A stretch of DNA of 64,000 bases from PFL42 sp963789825. GTDB taxonomy: Bacteria > Chloroflexota > Anaerolineae > Anaerolineales > E44-bin32. Positions 46,086-54,791 of this stretch are shown piece by piece. Below the pieces are notes generated by a model, which was not told the DNA's origin, did not search any database, and saw only the letters and a program-made list of their open reading frames with translations. The stretch lies in NCBI GenBank assembly GCA_963789825.1, contig CAWBME010000010.1:124001-188000 (forward strand). Reading direction: 5' to 3'. Made by a program: the position numbers and the translations under genes. Every line of letters starts with the position of its first letter. Position 1 is the stretch's first letter.

Positions 46086-46637
46086 ATGCCCGGCAAACCC
46101 GTCTCGGTCGAGATCTACACCGGAAGCCACCGCATCCTGGGCCGCCTGAATCCGGGCACCAGCGGGCTGTACTCCTTCCTGAACATCCCCACGACTTCAT
46201 CGCTGGAAATCGAGGGCGCGCACCTCAGCCGGCTGCATGCCCCTGGCCGCCTGGTGGCGCGCTACCCAACTCTCTGGCTGGCCAAAGGACAGATTGTGTG
46301 CGTCTTGCTCAGCAGCCGGGCTGAAATGGGCCCGACTGCCACCGTGCGCCGCGGCTACACTACCCCGCTGGTGCAGTGGATCCACGTGCTACTGGGGGGC
46401 TACGAGTTGCGGGGGGCGATCGAGAGCTCTGGCCGGTTCAACTTCAGCGGCCTGAGGTTCGAGGGTCACCAAATCTTCATCCCCTTCTACTTCAGCCAGA
46501 TGCAGGCCATCCTGTTCCCCAGCGTAACCGCCGAGTCGCCGGCCATGCTGTTCAACCGCGAGATGGTCGACGCCGTCGGCATGCTGCCCAAGGAAGAGAT
46601 CCCCTCGGAATTCCGCACCCCCACGCAGCCGGTGTAG
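46086..46637 (+). CDS. Conserved-looking hypothetical protein
   Basis: 183 residues starting with MPGKPVSVEIYTG. Not recognised. It is mostly beta-strand-like, with alternating hydrophobic residues (LEIEGAHL, QIVCVLLSSRAE), and a second half containing GRFNFSGLRFEGHQIFIPFYFS. No signal peptide, membrane helix or cysteine cluster. A TATAGT (46063-46068) overlaps the stop of the preceding gene, so it may have its own promoter. Codon use is like that of its neighbours. It could be a small cytoplasmic domain protein, perhaps PilZ-like, but I have no firm evidence. Confidence 0.6.
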   Translation: MPGKPVSVEIYTGSHRILGRLNPGTSGLYSFLNIPTTSSLEIEGAHLSRLHAPGRLVARYPTLWLAKGQIVCVLLSSRAEMGPTATVRRGYTTPLVQWIHVLLGGYELRGAIESSGRFNFSGLRFEGHQIFIPFYFSQMQAILFPSVTAESPAMLFNREMVDAVGMLPKEEIPSEFRTPTQPV

Positions 46638-47249
46638 CTGTCTCCGGGGGGCGCCCGGCGCGCCACTCCATCTTCGATTCCGGCCGGTGCCTGCTGCGCG
46701 CGCCGTACCTCCAGGGCGACCCGCGGGGCGGTGGCCGTGGCCTGCACCCCCGCCAGGCCTGGAGCTTCTCCCAGCTCCCCAGTGCAGCGGTTGCACTTGC
46801 TCTGTCCGCATGACCGCCCGCAGCGGGATCGCTGAAGGAATTGCAATCCTCACCGCGATGATCCCGCGGCGCGGATCGGATGGAGCTCCCCTCAGCCCGC
46901 CCTTCACCCTCAAAGCGGCGGTTGCTCTTGCACCTTATTCCCCGGCACGAACCGCCGCCCGCTTGCACGCGGCCGCTTGCCGCGCGACTTCCCAGGCGAG
47001 GCTGGCTTCACCTCGCGGAGCATCCTCCGGGGCGAGGGGGCGGGGACATCCCCAGTCCCGCTCCCCTTCCCCTCAAGCGCGGCGGACTCGTCGGACTCGC
47101 ACGCCGCACGAGAGCAGGATCGTAGCCGCAGCCAGGTCCAGTAGCGCCATGACTTCCATTGGGCCGCGAGGTGGGCGCGCGGCGGGTCGCAGTATCGGAG
47201 GACTCCATCACCCGCCGCTTGCAGGGAGTTCGGGGAGGCACCCCCCGGA

Positions 47250-47273
47250 CCCGCTCCCCGCTGGGGGAGCGGG
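47250..47273. repeat. REP-like hairpin
   Basis: A perfect 10-bp stem (CCCGCTCCCC / GGGGAGCGGG) with a GCTG loop, directly followed by CTGGGGTGAGGGGGTCAGG. Such sequences are common intergenic palindromes in high-GC bacteria. It shares its downstream motif with the element at 284-513. Confidence 0.55.
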
Positions 47274-47362
47274 CTGGGGTGAGGGGGTCAGGCCCCGCTC
47301 GCTTGTCACCTGGCAGGGGCCGACCTCGAGCCGTCTCACCGGCACTGAGCCCGACCAAACCG

Positions 47363-47392
47363 TTGCCCGCACAACGCGTTTGTCCCTATAAT
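47363..47392 (+). promoter_or_regulatory. Promoter for comEC
   Basis: TTGCCC (47363-47368) and TATAAT (47387-47392) separated by 18 bases, 31 bases before the ATG. Unlike most promoters here it leaves room for a ribosome binding site (GAGGGGGG). Confidence 0.6.
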
Positions 47393-47423
47393 AAATCGAT
47401 CCGATTCGATGCGCTGAGGGGGG

Positions 47424-49766
47424 ATGTACACGCTCATCGGGTTATCCTCCGCTTGGCTGGCAGGCATCGCCTGCGCCTCCCACCTGCAGCTGACCCTGAT
47501 TCAATGGCTGCTCGTCGCCGCTGGCTGCGCGGGCTGCGCACTCGCCTGCCTGCGCCATCCACCGCTGCGGCTGACCTTCTGCGCCGGCGCCATGTTCTGC
47601 CTGGGCGGCATGCGCATGAGCGCCGCGCAGCCCCGCCTCGCGCCCGACGTGCTCGCCTTCTATGCCGGCATCCAACAGCCGCTGGTGCTCACCGGCGTCG
47701 TGTCCGCCTTCCCCGAGGAAGCCGCCACATGGACGACGCTTCGGGTCCGGGTGGAAAGCCTGCAGCTGGAAGGCGACCTCTCTCCCCGGCCAGTGCGCGG
47801 ACTGGCCGTGATCACCGCCGACCGTTCGATCCGCTGGTCGTACGGCGATCGGGTGCAGGCACACGGGCAGGTTGACCGGCCCGAGCCCTCTGGCGAGAAC
47901 CGCTACGCCGCCTACCTGGCCCGTCAAGGAGTGCAGGGATGGATGCCGCAGGCGAGCACGATCCGCCTGGCGACCCGCCAAGGCGTGCTTCCACTGCACT
48001 GGCTCGATGATCTGCGCCAAACCGGGCTGCGAACGATCCACCAGCTGTTCCCCCAGCCGGAGGCCGGCCTGCTCGCTGGCATCTTGCTCGGCGTGGAGAG
48101 TGGGATTTCCGACCAGGTCATGAACGCCTTCACCCGAACCAACACCAGCCACATCATCGCCATTTCCGGATTCAACATCGCCATCCTCAGTGCCATCTTC
48201 ATCCAGGGCTTCGGCCGACTGCTCGGTGCCCGGCGCGGCGCCTGGGCTGCCGCGTTCGCCATCGCCGGTTACACCGTGCTGGTCGGGGCATCGGCCTCGG
48301 TCGTGCGCGCCGCCTGGATGGCCGGCCTGGCGCTGCTTGCCCGCTGGCTGGGAAGGACCACCGAGGCCTTGCTCAGCCTGATGGCCTCCGCCCTGCTGAT
48401 GACCTTGATCCATCCGGCGACACTCTTCGATGTCGGCTTTCAGCTCTCGTTCGCCGCCACCCTCGGCCTGATCCTGTACGGCGCCCCCCTCCAGGCACGG
48501 GCAGATGGTTGGCTTGGGGCGCGGCTGCAGCGCGGCTGGGCGGAGCACGTGGCCTCCCCGCTGGCTGCGATGCTGCTTCTCACCCTGGCGGCACAAATCA
48601 CGACACTGCCGTTGACCCTGTACTACTTCCAGCGGTTGTCGCTGGTCTCACTGATCGCCAACGCCGTCATCCTGCCCCTGCAGCCCGCCCTGATGATCCT
48701 GAGCGGGTGCGCCATGCTGACGGGCATGCTATGGCTGCCGGCAGGGCAGCCTGTGGCCTGGGTCGCCTGGCCGTTCCCGGCGCTCACCATCCGGGCGGTC
48801 GAGTTCTTCGCCACCTGGCCGGGCGCCTCGATCGCCTTGGGCCCGACTTCCCCTTGGGCGGTCTTCCTCTTCTACGCCTTGCTGCTTGGGGGCACGGCAC
48901 TGGCCCGCCACGGTTGGGCACGGCGCGCGGCCGAAGTCACCTCATCGCTGGCGCGGGCTGCAGGCCCGGCGGCGATCGCCATCTGCGCCATCCTGGTGTG
49001 GAAGGCGGGCGTCGACCGTCCCGATGGGCGGTTGTCGCTGACGGTGCTGGAGAGCGAAGGCGGTCAGGGAGTGCTGATCACCTCCCCCACCGGCCGATCG
49101 CTGCTGGTCGGGGGAGGCACCGATGCGACCGCGCTGCGCGAGGCGGTCAGCCGCAGGCTGCCGTTGCTGCAGCGCAGCCTGGATTGGCTGATCATCGGGT
49201 CGTCGAATTCGGACTCGCTGGCGGGCTTGCGCGGGATCTCCGAGCATCTGCGCCTCGAAGCAGCGCTGGTCTGCGGGGAAAGAAGGCCGCAGGCGCTCAT
49301 CACCCTGCAGGCTGAGCTGGCGGCAGCCGGGACCAGGATCGAAGCCGCCGCCGCCGGACAGCGCTTCGACCTCGGAGGAGGGGCTTCCCTCGAGGTGCTG
49401 GAGGTCAGCCAGCATGGCTGCCTGCTCCTCGCTCGTCACGGCCGGGCGAGTTACCTGCTTGCGCCGGGCGCAGACCCAGACGCCATCCAGGCGTTGTTGA
49501 AGCGATCGCCTCGCTTGCCGGTGACAGCCTACGTCGCCGCCGGCAGCGGCCACCCGGCGGTCAATGCACCGGAATGGCTCGAGGCGCTTTCCCCGCGCAT
49601 CGTGATCTTGAGCGGTGATCCCGTCGTGGCCGCCGGCAATTCAGCGCTGCCACAGTACGAAGCAGCGCATGCAGCCCGTCTGCTGGATACACTGACCTAT
49701 GGTTGGATCCAGTTGGTGACCGACGGGGAGAGACTGTGGATCTTGACCGGGCGCAGCGTCCCCTGA
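47424..49766 (+). CDS. comEC: ComEC/Rec2-type DNA-uptake channel with degenerate MBL domain
   Basis: 780-residue membrane protein. The N-terminal DUF4131-like part has a few helices and an OB-like domain. The Competence domain (about 210-500) has GILLGVESGISDQVMNAFTRTNTSH and the ISGFNIAIL motif, with about nine helices. The C-terminal region (about 530-780) aligns with the metallo-beta-lactamase domain by position (VLESEGGQGVLITSP), but the canonical HxHxDH motif is missing: the equivalent stretch reads IIGSSNSDSLAGLRG. The nuclease-type activity proposed for that domain is therefore unlikely here. No comEA is adjacent. The start is an ATG with GAGGGGGG directly upstream. Confidence 0.9.
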   Translation: MYTLIGLSSAWLAGIACASHLQLTLIQWLLVAAGCAGCALACLRHPPLRLTFCAGAMFCLGGMRMSAAQPRLAPDVLAFYAGIQQPLVLTGVVSAFPEEAATWTTLRVRVESLQLEGDLSPRPVRGLAVITADRSIRWSYGDRVQAHGQVDRPEPSGENRYAAYLARQGVQGWMPQASTIRLATRQGVLPLHWLDDLRQTGLRTIHQLFPQPEAGLLAGILLGVESGISDQVMNAFTRTNTSHIIAISGFNIAILSAIFIQGFGRLLGARRGAWAAAFAIAGYTVLVGASASVVRAAWMAGLALLARWLGRTTEALLSLMASALLMTLIHPATLFDVGFQLSFAATLGLILYGAPLQARADGWLGARLQRGWAEHVASPLAAMLLLTLAAQITTLPLTLYYFQRLSLVSLIANAVILPLQPALMILSGCAMLTGMLWLPAGQPVAWVAWPFPALTIRAVEFFATWPGASIALGPTSPWAVFLFYALLLGGTALARHGWARRAAEVTSSLARAAGPAAIAICAILVWKAGVDRPDGRLSLTVLESEGGQGVLITSPTGRSLLVGGGTDATALREAVSRRLPLLQRSLDWLIIGSSNSDSLAGLRGISEHLRLEAALVCGERRPQALITLQAELAAAGTRIEAAAAGQRFDLGGGASLEVLEVSQHGCLLLARHGRASYLLAPGADPDAIQALLKRSPRLPVTAYVAAGSGHPAVNAPEWLEALSPRIVILSGDPVVAAGNSALPQYEAAHAARLLDTLTYGWIQLVTDGERLWILTGRSVP

Positions 49767-49791
49767 CGGGGGCGCGCCAACCACGCCCGGG

Positions 49792-50562
49792 TCAATACAG
49801 CCTGGCTTCGCTTTCGATCTTGCGCAGCACGCCGAGCACCAGGCCAGAGACGATCAGCAGGATCGAAGCCAGCGCCAAGGCGATCCCGAGGTCCTGCTGG
49901 AACCCGATGAAGATCGCCAGCGGCATGGTCTGGGTGCGGCCGGGCAGGTTGCCGGCGAACAGGATCGTGGCGCCGAACTCGCCGAGCGCCCTCGCCCAGC
50001 AAAGCACCAACCCAGCGAACAGCGCCCGGCCGGTCAACGGGAACATCACGTGCCGGAAGAGCTGCCACTGGCTGGCGCCTTCCGTGTAGGCCGCCTCCTC
50101 GAGTTGCGCATCGACGGCGTTGAAGCCGAGCCGAGCGGCACGGATGAACAGCGGCGCCGCCACGAAGACCTGGGCCAGCACCACCGCAGCCGACGTGAAG
50201 GGCAGGCTGACCCCCAGCGGCGCCAGCGCCGCACCCAGCAGGCCGCGACGGCCGAAGGCTACCAGCAGGGCGATCCCGGCCACCGATGGGGGCAGCACGA
50301 TCGGGAGGTCCACCAGCACCTCCAGCAGTGTCCGCCCGGCGAACCGGTTGCGGGCCAGCAGGTAGGCCAGCGGCATCCCGAGGATCAGGGCGATGAGGGT
50401 CGAGGCGCTCGATGTCCAGGCGCTCAGGCGCAGCGCTGCCTGAACGGTTGGATCGGCCAGGAAACGCAGCGGCTCCGAGGTCAGGCCGCGCCAGAGCAGC
50501 ATCAGCACCGGCACCGCCAACAGCACGACCATCAGGCCGCCCAGCAGGACGAACAAAGGCAC
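49792..50562 (-). CDS. modB: Molybdate ABC transporter permease
   Basis: 256 residues with five to six hydrophobic segments. The cytoplasmic-loop EAA motif reads EEAAYTEGASQWQLFRHVMFPL, followed by ALGEFGATILFAGNLPGRTQTMPLAIF, which is typical of ModB/CysT-type permeases. The ModB assignment rests on the modA neighbour and the length. It starts at GTG 50562 or at a more distal non-standard codon, since no upstream ATG exists between it and the modA stop. No modC ATPase follows; the next gene (comEC) is on the other strand and ends 26 bases away. Confidence 0.85.
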   Translation of the reverse strand: MPLFVLLGGLMVVLLAVPVLMLLWRGLTSEPLRFLADPTVQAALRLSAWTSSASTLIALILGMPLAYLLARNRFAGRTLLEVLVDLPIVLPPSVAGIALLVAFGRRGLLGAALAPLGVSLPFTSAAVVLAQVFVAAPLFIRAARLGFNAVDAQLEEAAYTEGASQWQLFRHVMFPLTGRALFAGLVLCWARALGEFGATILFAGNLPGRTQTMPLAIFIGFQQDLGIALALASILLIVSGLVLGVLRKIESEARLY

Positions 50563-50627
50563 CGGGCGGCCGCGCGCCGTGACCAGGGCGCGGTCGGGCG
50601 AAGCATCGGGGTTGATCCCGAGCCGGG

Positions 50628-51534
50628 CTACGGCGCAACGGCAAGGAAGCCTCCTGCCTCGATCAACCGCTGCCCTTCGGCCGAGCGCACCAACTCGAGG
50701 AATTCCTCCCCCGCCTCCGGGTGCGGCGCATTGAGCAAGACCGCGATCGGGTATCTCGCCCGGACATTGGCGCTTGCCGGGATTTCGATCACGCGCAGCT
50801 CCGGCGCGGCCTGCGCGTCCGAGCGGTAGACCCAGCCGGCATCCGCCTCGCCGAGTTGTACCTTCGCCAGCACCTGACGCACGTTGTCCTCTTCCGAGAC
50901 CACATTGGCGAGGACACCGTCTCGGTAGCCTGCGCCCAGGACGGCGGTGAGGTTCTCCAGCACCTGGCGGGCGTAGTCGCCGGCCGGCACGCCCTCGGCC
51001 ACGATCACCAGCTTGACCCCTGGCTCGGCCAGGCTCGCCAGTGAGGTCACCTTGGCCGCGCTTTCGGGATGGACGACGACAACCAATTCATTCTCGGCGA
51101 AGATCTCGGCAGTTCTCCGGGTCCGACCAGTCCGACATCGCCCAGCAACCGCATGTCCTTCTCGGCCGCAAATGCGGCGACGATCTGCCAAGCGCGCCCT
51201 CCCCCAGTTGCGTGCGCAGCGCGGACGAGGCGCCGAAGTTGAAGACCACATCGGTTCCGGGATGGGCTTGCTCGTAGACCTCGGCGATCGCCTCAAAGAC
51301 ATCGGTCAGCGAGGCCGCGGCGAACACCGTCAAGGTCGAGGGCTCGCCAGGGACTTCCGCAGACGGCTTGCACGCCGCAGTGGCCTGGGTGACGGCGAAG
51401 ACCGCCAGTGCAGCCCATGTCCCATGGCCAGCTAGCTGCACCCAGCGTGGAGCTCCGCAGGACCCGGTCTGCTGTCTCGGCGACCGGGTGCTGAGTCGAT
51501 CGGGGCCCGGGGTCCTTCTCAGGCGAAGGTTCAT
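50628..51534 (-). CDS. modA: Molybdate-binding protein (two frameshifts)
   Basis: Extracellular substrate-binding protein for molybdate or tungstate. The N-terminus is a long signal ending near ATAAC, perhaps a lipobox, then LTVFAAASLTDVFEAIAEVYEQ, which is typical of ModA. Three frames are used: the first to GASSALRTQLGEGA (near 51200), a middle stretch KDMRLLGDVGLVGPGE (about 51110-51180), and the last from AEIFAENELVVVVHPES to GGFLAVAP. The order and spacing match one ModA of about 300 residues, so two indels near 51195 and 51110 are inferred. The start at 51534 is uncertain. Confidence 0.8.
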
Positions 51535-51544
51535 CCGGCCAGGC

Positions 51545-52102
51545 TCATGGAGCGCCGGCAACGATCAGCCGGCGCCGGCACTCGTCCAGCCATGGAATCA
51601 CCGAGGCCAGTTGCCGCAGTCGCAGCTCATGCGCCAGGTCGGCGATGGGATTGTCGGAGGTGGAGGGTCGCTCGGCGTCCAGCCGTCGGAGGTCCTGTTC
51701 CACCGACCGGGCTTGTTCGTCGATCAGTTGGCGCACCATGTCCGGGCCGAGGCCAGCACCGAAGTACAGCCGGGTGAGGAACTCGACTCGGATGGCACGC
51801 ACGCTGCTTGGCGTTGGGGCACGTAGCCAGGCGCGGTAGCGGCGCCGGCCCACGGGTGTCAGGCGCAGCCGACGTCGGTCAGGGAGATTCTGCTGGGGAT
51901 GGGGCGTGCCAGCGATCCAGCCGCGCGCCTCCAAGCGCTTGAGCGTGCCGTAGACCTGAGACTGGCTGAGATGCCACAGGCCGCCCAGGTCCCGGGTCAG
52001 GCGCAGGTGGAGCTCGTAGCCATGCGCCGGATGTTGCTCCAGCAGACCGAGCAGGACGTGTTCGGGAGACAGATCACTGGCGCGAGCGTTGGGCGAGGCC
52101 AT
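51545..52102 (-). CDS. PadR-family transcriptional regulator
   Basis: 185 residues. The N-terminal winged helix (about 12-90) has LSPEHVLLGLLEQHPAHGYEL and SQSQVYGTLKRLEARGWIAG, typical of PadR. The C-terminal part is an alpha-helical dimerisation region with RVEFLTRLYFGAGLG. The ATG at 52102 is preceded closely by a perfect 19-bp palindrome (52105-52123) and a TATACT box, so it probably represses itself. modA begins 10 bases after its stop, so the regulator is likely in one operon with modA and modB and may control molybdate uptake. Confidence 0.88.
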   Translation of the reverse strand: MASPNARASDLSPEHVLLGLLEQHPAHGYELHLRLTRDLGGLWHLSQSQVYGTLKRLEARGWIAGTPHPQQNLPDRRRLRLTPVGRRRYRAWLRAPTPSSVRAIRVEFLTRLYFGAGLGPDMVRQLIDEQARSVEQDLRRLDAERPSTSDNPIADLAHELRLRQLASVIPWLDECRRRLIVAGAP

Positions 52103-52104
52103 GC

Positions 52105-52123
52105 ATACTCACTGAGTGAGTAT
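52105..52123. promoter_or_regulatory. Palindromic operator at the padR start
   Basis: ATACTCACTGAGTGAGTAT is a perfect palindrome (two 9-bp arms around a central base) only 2 bases upstream of the padR ATG. On the minus strand a TATACT -10 box overlaps its outer arm (52119-52124). A repressor bound here would block polymerase. Confidence 0.7.
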
Positions 52124-52348
52124 ACGCGGACCTCCAGCGGGCGTCAAGCCGGGCGAGCGGTCTTCCCGCTCCGGGAATCCCTGCGCAAGCTGAATGCGCC
52201 CGCCACCCACGCGGTAGCCCAGTCCGGGGATAGCGCCGCTGGACAAATCCTTGCTCGGGTGGTGTCGCCCACGCGGGCTTCCCGTCGAGTGCATAGGCAG
52301 AGGCGTGCGGCAGGGCGGATCCCACACCGCCCCCACCGTTTCGCTCGG

Positions 52349-52610
52349 CTGGGAGCTTGCCGAAGAATGCGCTTTCGACCTCACCCCCTGACCCCCTCTC
52401 CGCAGACGGCGCACGGGCACGCCTTGAACTGTGGCGGAGAGGGGGAACAGGATCCTGGGGGGTGGGGGGAGCTAGGCTCCCCCCACCCCCCAGCAACATC
52501 CACCCCTTCCCCTGCGGGACTCGTGTGAGTCGCGGATGTTGGCTCAACGCACAGGGAGGGGCTAGGGGAGAGGGTTGGACAATCACACGGTGCTCTTCAG
52601 CAGCCTGCTA
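52349..52610. repeat. CTAG-ended palindromic element, copy B (MITE-like)
   Basis: Second copy of the element at 284-513. The flanks are nearly identical: CTTTCGACCTCACCCCCTGA near 52372 (copy A has TTTTCGACCTCACCCCCTGA), then CGCAGACGGCGCACGGGCACG; and GGGAGGGGCTAGGGGAGAGG near 52552. The terminal arms are CTGGGAGCTTGCCGAAGAA and, on the minus strand from 52610, CTAGCAGGCTGCTGAAGAG, weaker than in copy A. The middle hairpin is much longer here. The CTAG at 52608-52611 supplies the stop codon of the formate-dehydrogenase-like gene. The rest of 52103-52348 holds no gene. Confidence 0.7.
52455..52493. terminator. Central hairpin of repeat copy B
   Basis: A perfect 18-bp stem (CTGGGGGGTGGGGGGAGC with its exact complement) and a TAG loop. 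It lies 115 bases past the end of the formate-dehydrogenase-like gene and may act as its terminator. In copy A the same place has only a 6-bp CTGGGG/CCCCAG stem. Confidence 0.5.
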
Positions 52611-54791
52611 GTGCACCTGAACGGCTTGATCCTTGATCGCGCCGCGGGCGGTGAGCAGCTGATCGGTCGCCGGGTCGCGGTCGGCGGGCGGCGCGATCCG
52701 CTCGAGGCGGACGGCGCACACCTTGAAGTCCGGGATCTTCGCCTGCGGGTCGAGGCGGTCGTTGGTCAGCACGTTGGCAGCGGCCTCGACGAAGTGGAAG
52801 GGGATGAAGGCCACGCCCTCGGGCGAGCGCCCGGTGACCATCGCCCGCAGCGCGATCGACCCGCGGCGCGAGGTCGCCTGCAGCCAGTCGCCGGTCGTCA
52901 CGCCCAGCCGGGCGGCGTCCGCCGGATGTACCTCGACGGTGGCCTCCGGCCAGACCTCGTCCAGCTTCGAGCGCCGGCTCATCGTCCCCCCGTGCCAGTG
53001 GTACAGCACGCGGCCGGTGGTGAGCAGGAACGGATACTCTGCATCCGGCAGTTCGCTCTCGGTCCCGTATTCCAGCTTCCACAAGCGGCCTCGACCGCGG
53101 GGGAAGCTCTCGGCGAACAGGTACGGCGTGCCGGGATGATCCAGCGCAGGACACGGCCAGTGCACCCCGCCCTCCGCCTCCAGTCGATCATAGGTGATGC
53201 CGGCAAAGTCCGGCGTCACCCGCCGCATCTCCTCCCAGATCTCGCGAAGGATGCTCGTAGTCCCAGCCGGCGCTCGGCGTCTGGCCGAGGGCGGCCTCCA
53301 GCCGCCTGGCGAGGTCGCACAGGATCTGCCAGTCGGGGCGGCTTGCTCCCACCGCAGGCACGGCAGCCCGCACGCGCTGCACCCGGCGGTCGGAGTTGGT
53401 GAAGGTGCCATCCTTCTCGGCAAACGAGGTCGAGGGCAGGATGACGTCCGCCAGCTTGCCGGTCGTGGTCAGGAAGATATCCTGGCAGACGATGAAGTCC
53501 AGCTGCTCCATGGCGTGCCGGGCGTGGTTGAGGTTGGGCTCGCTGGTCAGCGGGTCCTCGCCCATCACGTAGAAGGCCCGCACCGCGCCCGAGAGGGCGG
53601 CGTCCATCAACTCGGTGATCATCAAGCCCGGGCGTGGGGTTGAGCTGCGGCCGCTTCCATTCCTCGGCGAAGAGGGCGCTCACCTGGGGATCATCCACCC
53701 GCTGGTAGGCGGTGAACACGTAGGGCAGGGCGCCGCTGTCCGAGCATCCCTGGACGTTGTTCTGGCCGCGCAGCGGGTTCAGCCCGGTGCCCGGGTCGGC
53801 CGATCTGACCGCACAGCAGCGCCAGGTTGGTGATGGCCAGCGTGTTGTCGGTGCCGTGGGTGCTCTGGCTGATCCCCATCCCCCAGTAGACGGCGGCCGC
53901 GCGCGCCCCGGCGTACAGGCGGGCCGCAGCGCGGATGTCTTCCGCCGGCACGCCGCTCACCGCCTCGGCCCACTCCGGCGTGAAGGCCTCAAGCGATTCG
54001 ACGTACTCGGCGAACCCCTCGGTCCGTTCGCGTGACGAAGGCCGGGTTGTGCAGCTTCTCGCGCGACGACGACGTGGGCCATTGCCTGCCACACGGCGAC
54101 GTCCGTGCCCGGGCGCTGGCGCAGCCACAAGGTGGCGAAGTCGGTCATCTCGATCTGGCGCGGATCGATCACGATCATCCGCGCCTGGTTACGGCGCACG
54201 GCGCGCTTGAGGAAGTTGGCTGATCACCGGGTGAGTCTCGGTCGTGTTCGAACCGGTGACGATGAACAGGTCAAGGTTCTCCATCTCGGCAATGGAGTTG
54301 CTCATGGCGCTCGAGCCGATGGCCAGCTGCAGGCCGGCCACGCTGCCGGCATGGCACAGGCGCGAGCAGTGGTCGACGTTGTTGGTGCCCAGCACGGCGC
54401 GCGTCAGCTTCTGCAGCAGGTAGTTGTCCTCGTTGGTGGCTTTGGCGCAGGCAAAGGTGGCCACGGCGTCGCCGCCCGATTGGCCCACGATCGCCGCCAG
54501 CCGCTCGGCGACCAAGTCGAGCGCTTCCTCCCAGGAGGCCTGACGCCAGACCGGCTCGGCCGAGCGGGGTTGATGAGTGTTGGTTCGGATCAGAGGGTGA
54601 CTGAGCCGCGTCGGGTGCGAGACGTAGTCCGTCCCGAAACGCCCCTTGACGCACAACATCCCGTAGTTGGGGGCGGCCTCGAAGGGAGCCTCGACGCGCA
54701 GGATGGCGTCGTCCTTCACGTGCAGTTCGAGCTGACAGCCGACGCCGCAGAAGGGACAGGTGGAGCGGACGACCCGGTCAGGCTGCAACAT
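52608..54791 (-). CDS. Formate-dehydrogenase-like molybdopterin oxidoreductase, alpha subunit (about six frameshifts)
   Basis: Large Mo/W-bisMGD oxidoreductase, about 725 residues. The N-terminal [4Fe-4S] motif is CPFCGVGC with CVKGRFG. The active-site region reads NVDHCSRLCHAGSVAG, so a Cys takes the place of the selenocysteine found in E. coli FdhF. DPRQIEMTDFA, GMGISQSTHGTDNTLAI, LNPLRGQNNVQG, DIFLTTTGKLADVILP and LLTTGRVLYHWHGGTMSR follow in order, but in several frames: breaks near 54218, 54062, 54030, 53790, 53625 and 53251. No in-frame nonsense changes are seen apart from the shifts. A pseudogene is the alternative. ATG 54791 has GAGG upstream. The modA/modB genes downstream fit a molybdoenzyme. 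Confidence 0.85.

Larger units (their letters stand above)
46638..47423. other. Intergenic region with GC-rich inverted repeats
   Basis: About 790 bases without a supported gene. Open frames on both strands are Arg/Pro/Ala-rich and motif-free. It contains a perfect hairpin at 47250-47273 followed by GGGGTGAGGGGGTCAGG, a motif whose complement resembles the CCTCACCCCCTGACCCCC core of the CTAG-ended element. A related GC-rich block, CCTCCGGGGCGAGGGGGCGGGG, lies near 47019. The comEC promoter is at the right end. Confidence 0.5.

Noticed and set aside
52608..54791. Calling the formate-dehydrogenase-like gene a decayed pseudogene
   Set aside because: All domains are present in order with only single-base shifts and no nonsense substitutions, and similar shifts hit essential genes in the same window. 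Sequence error is the simpler explanation, though not proven.
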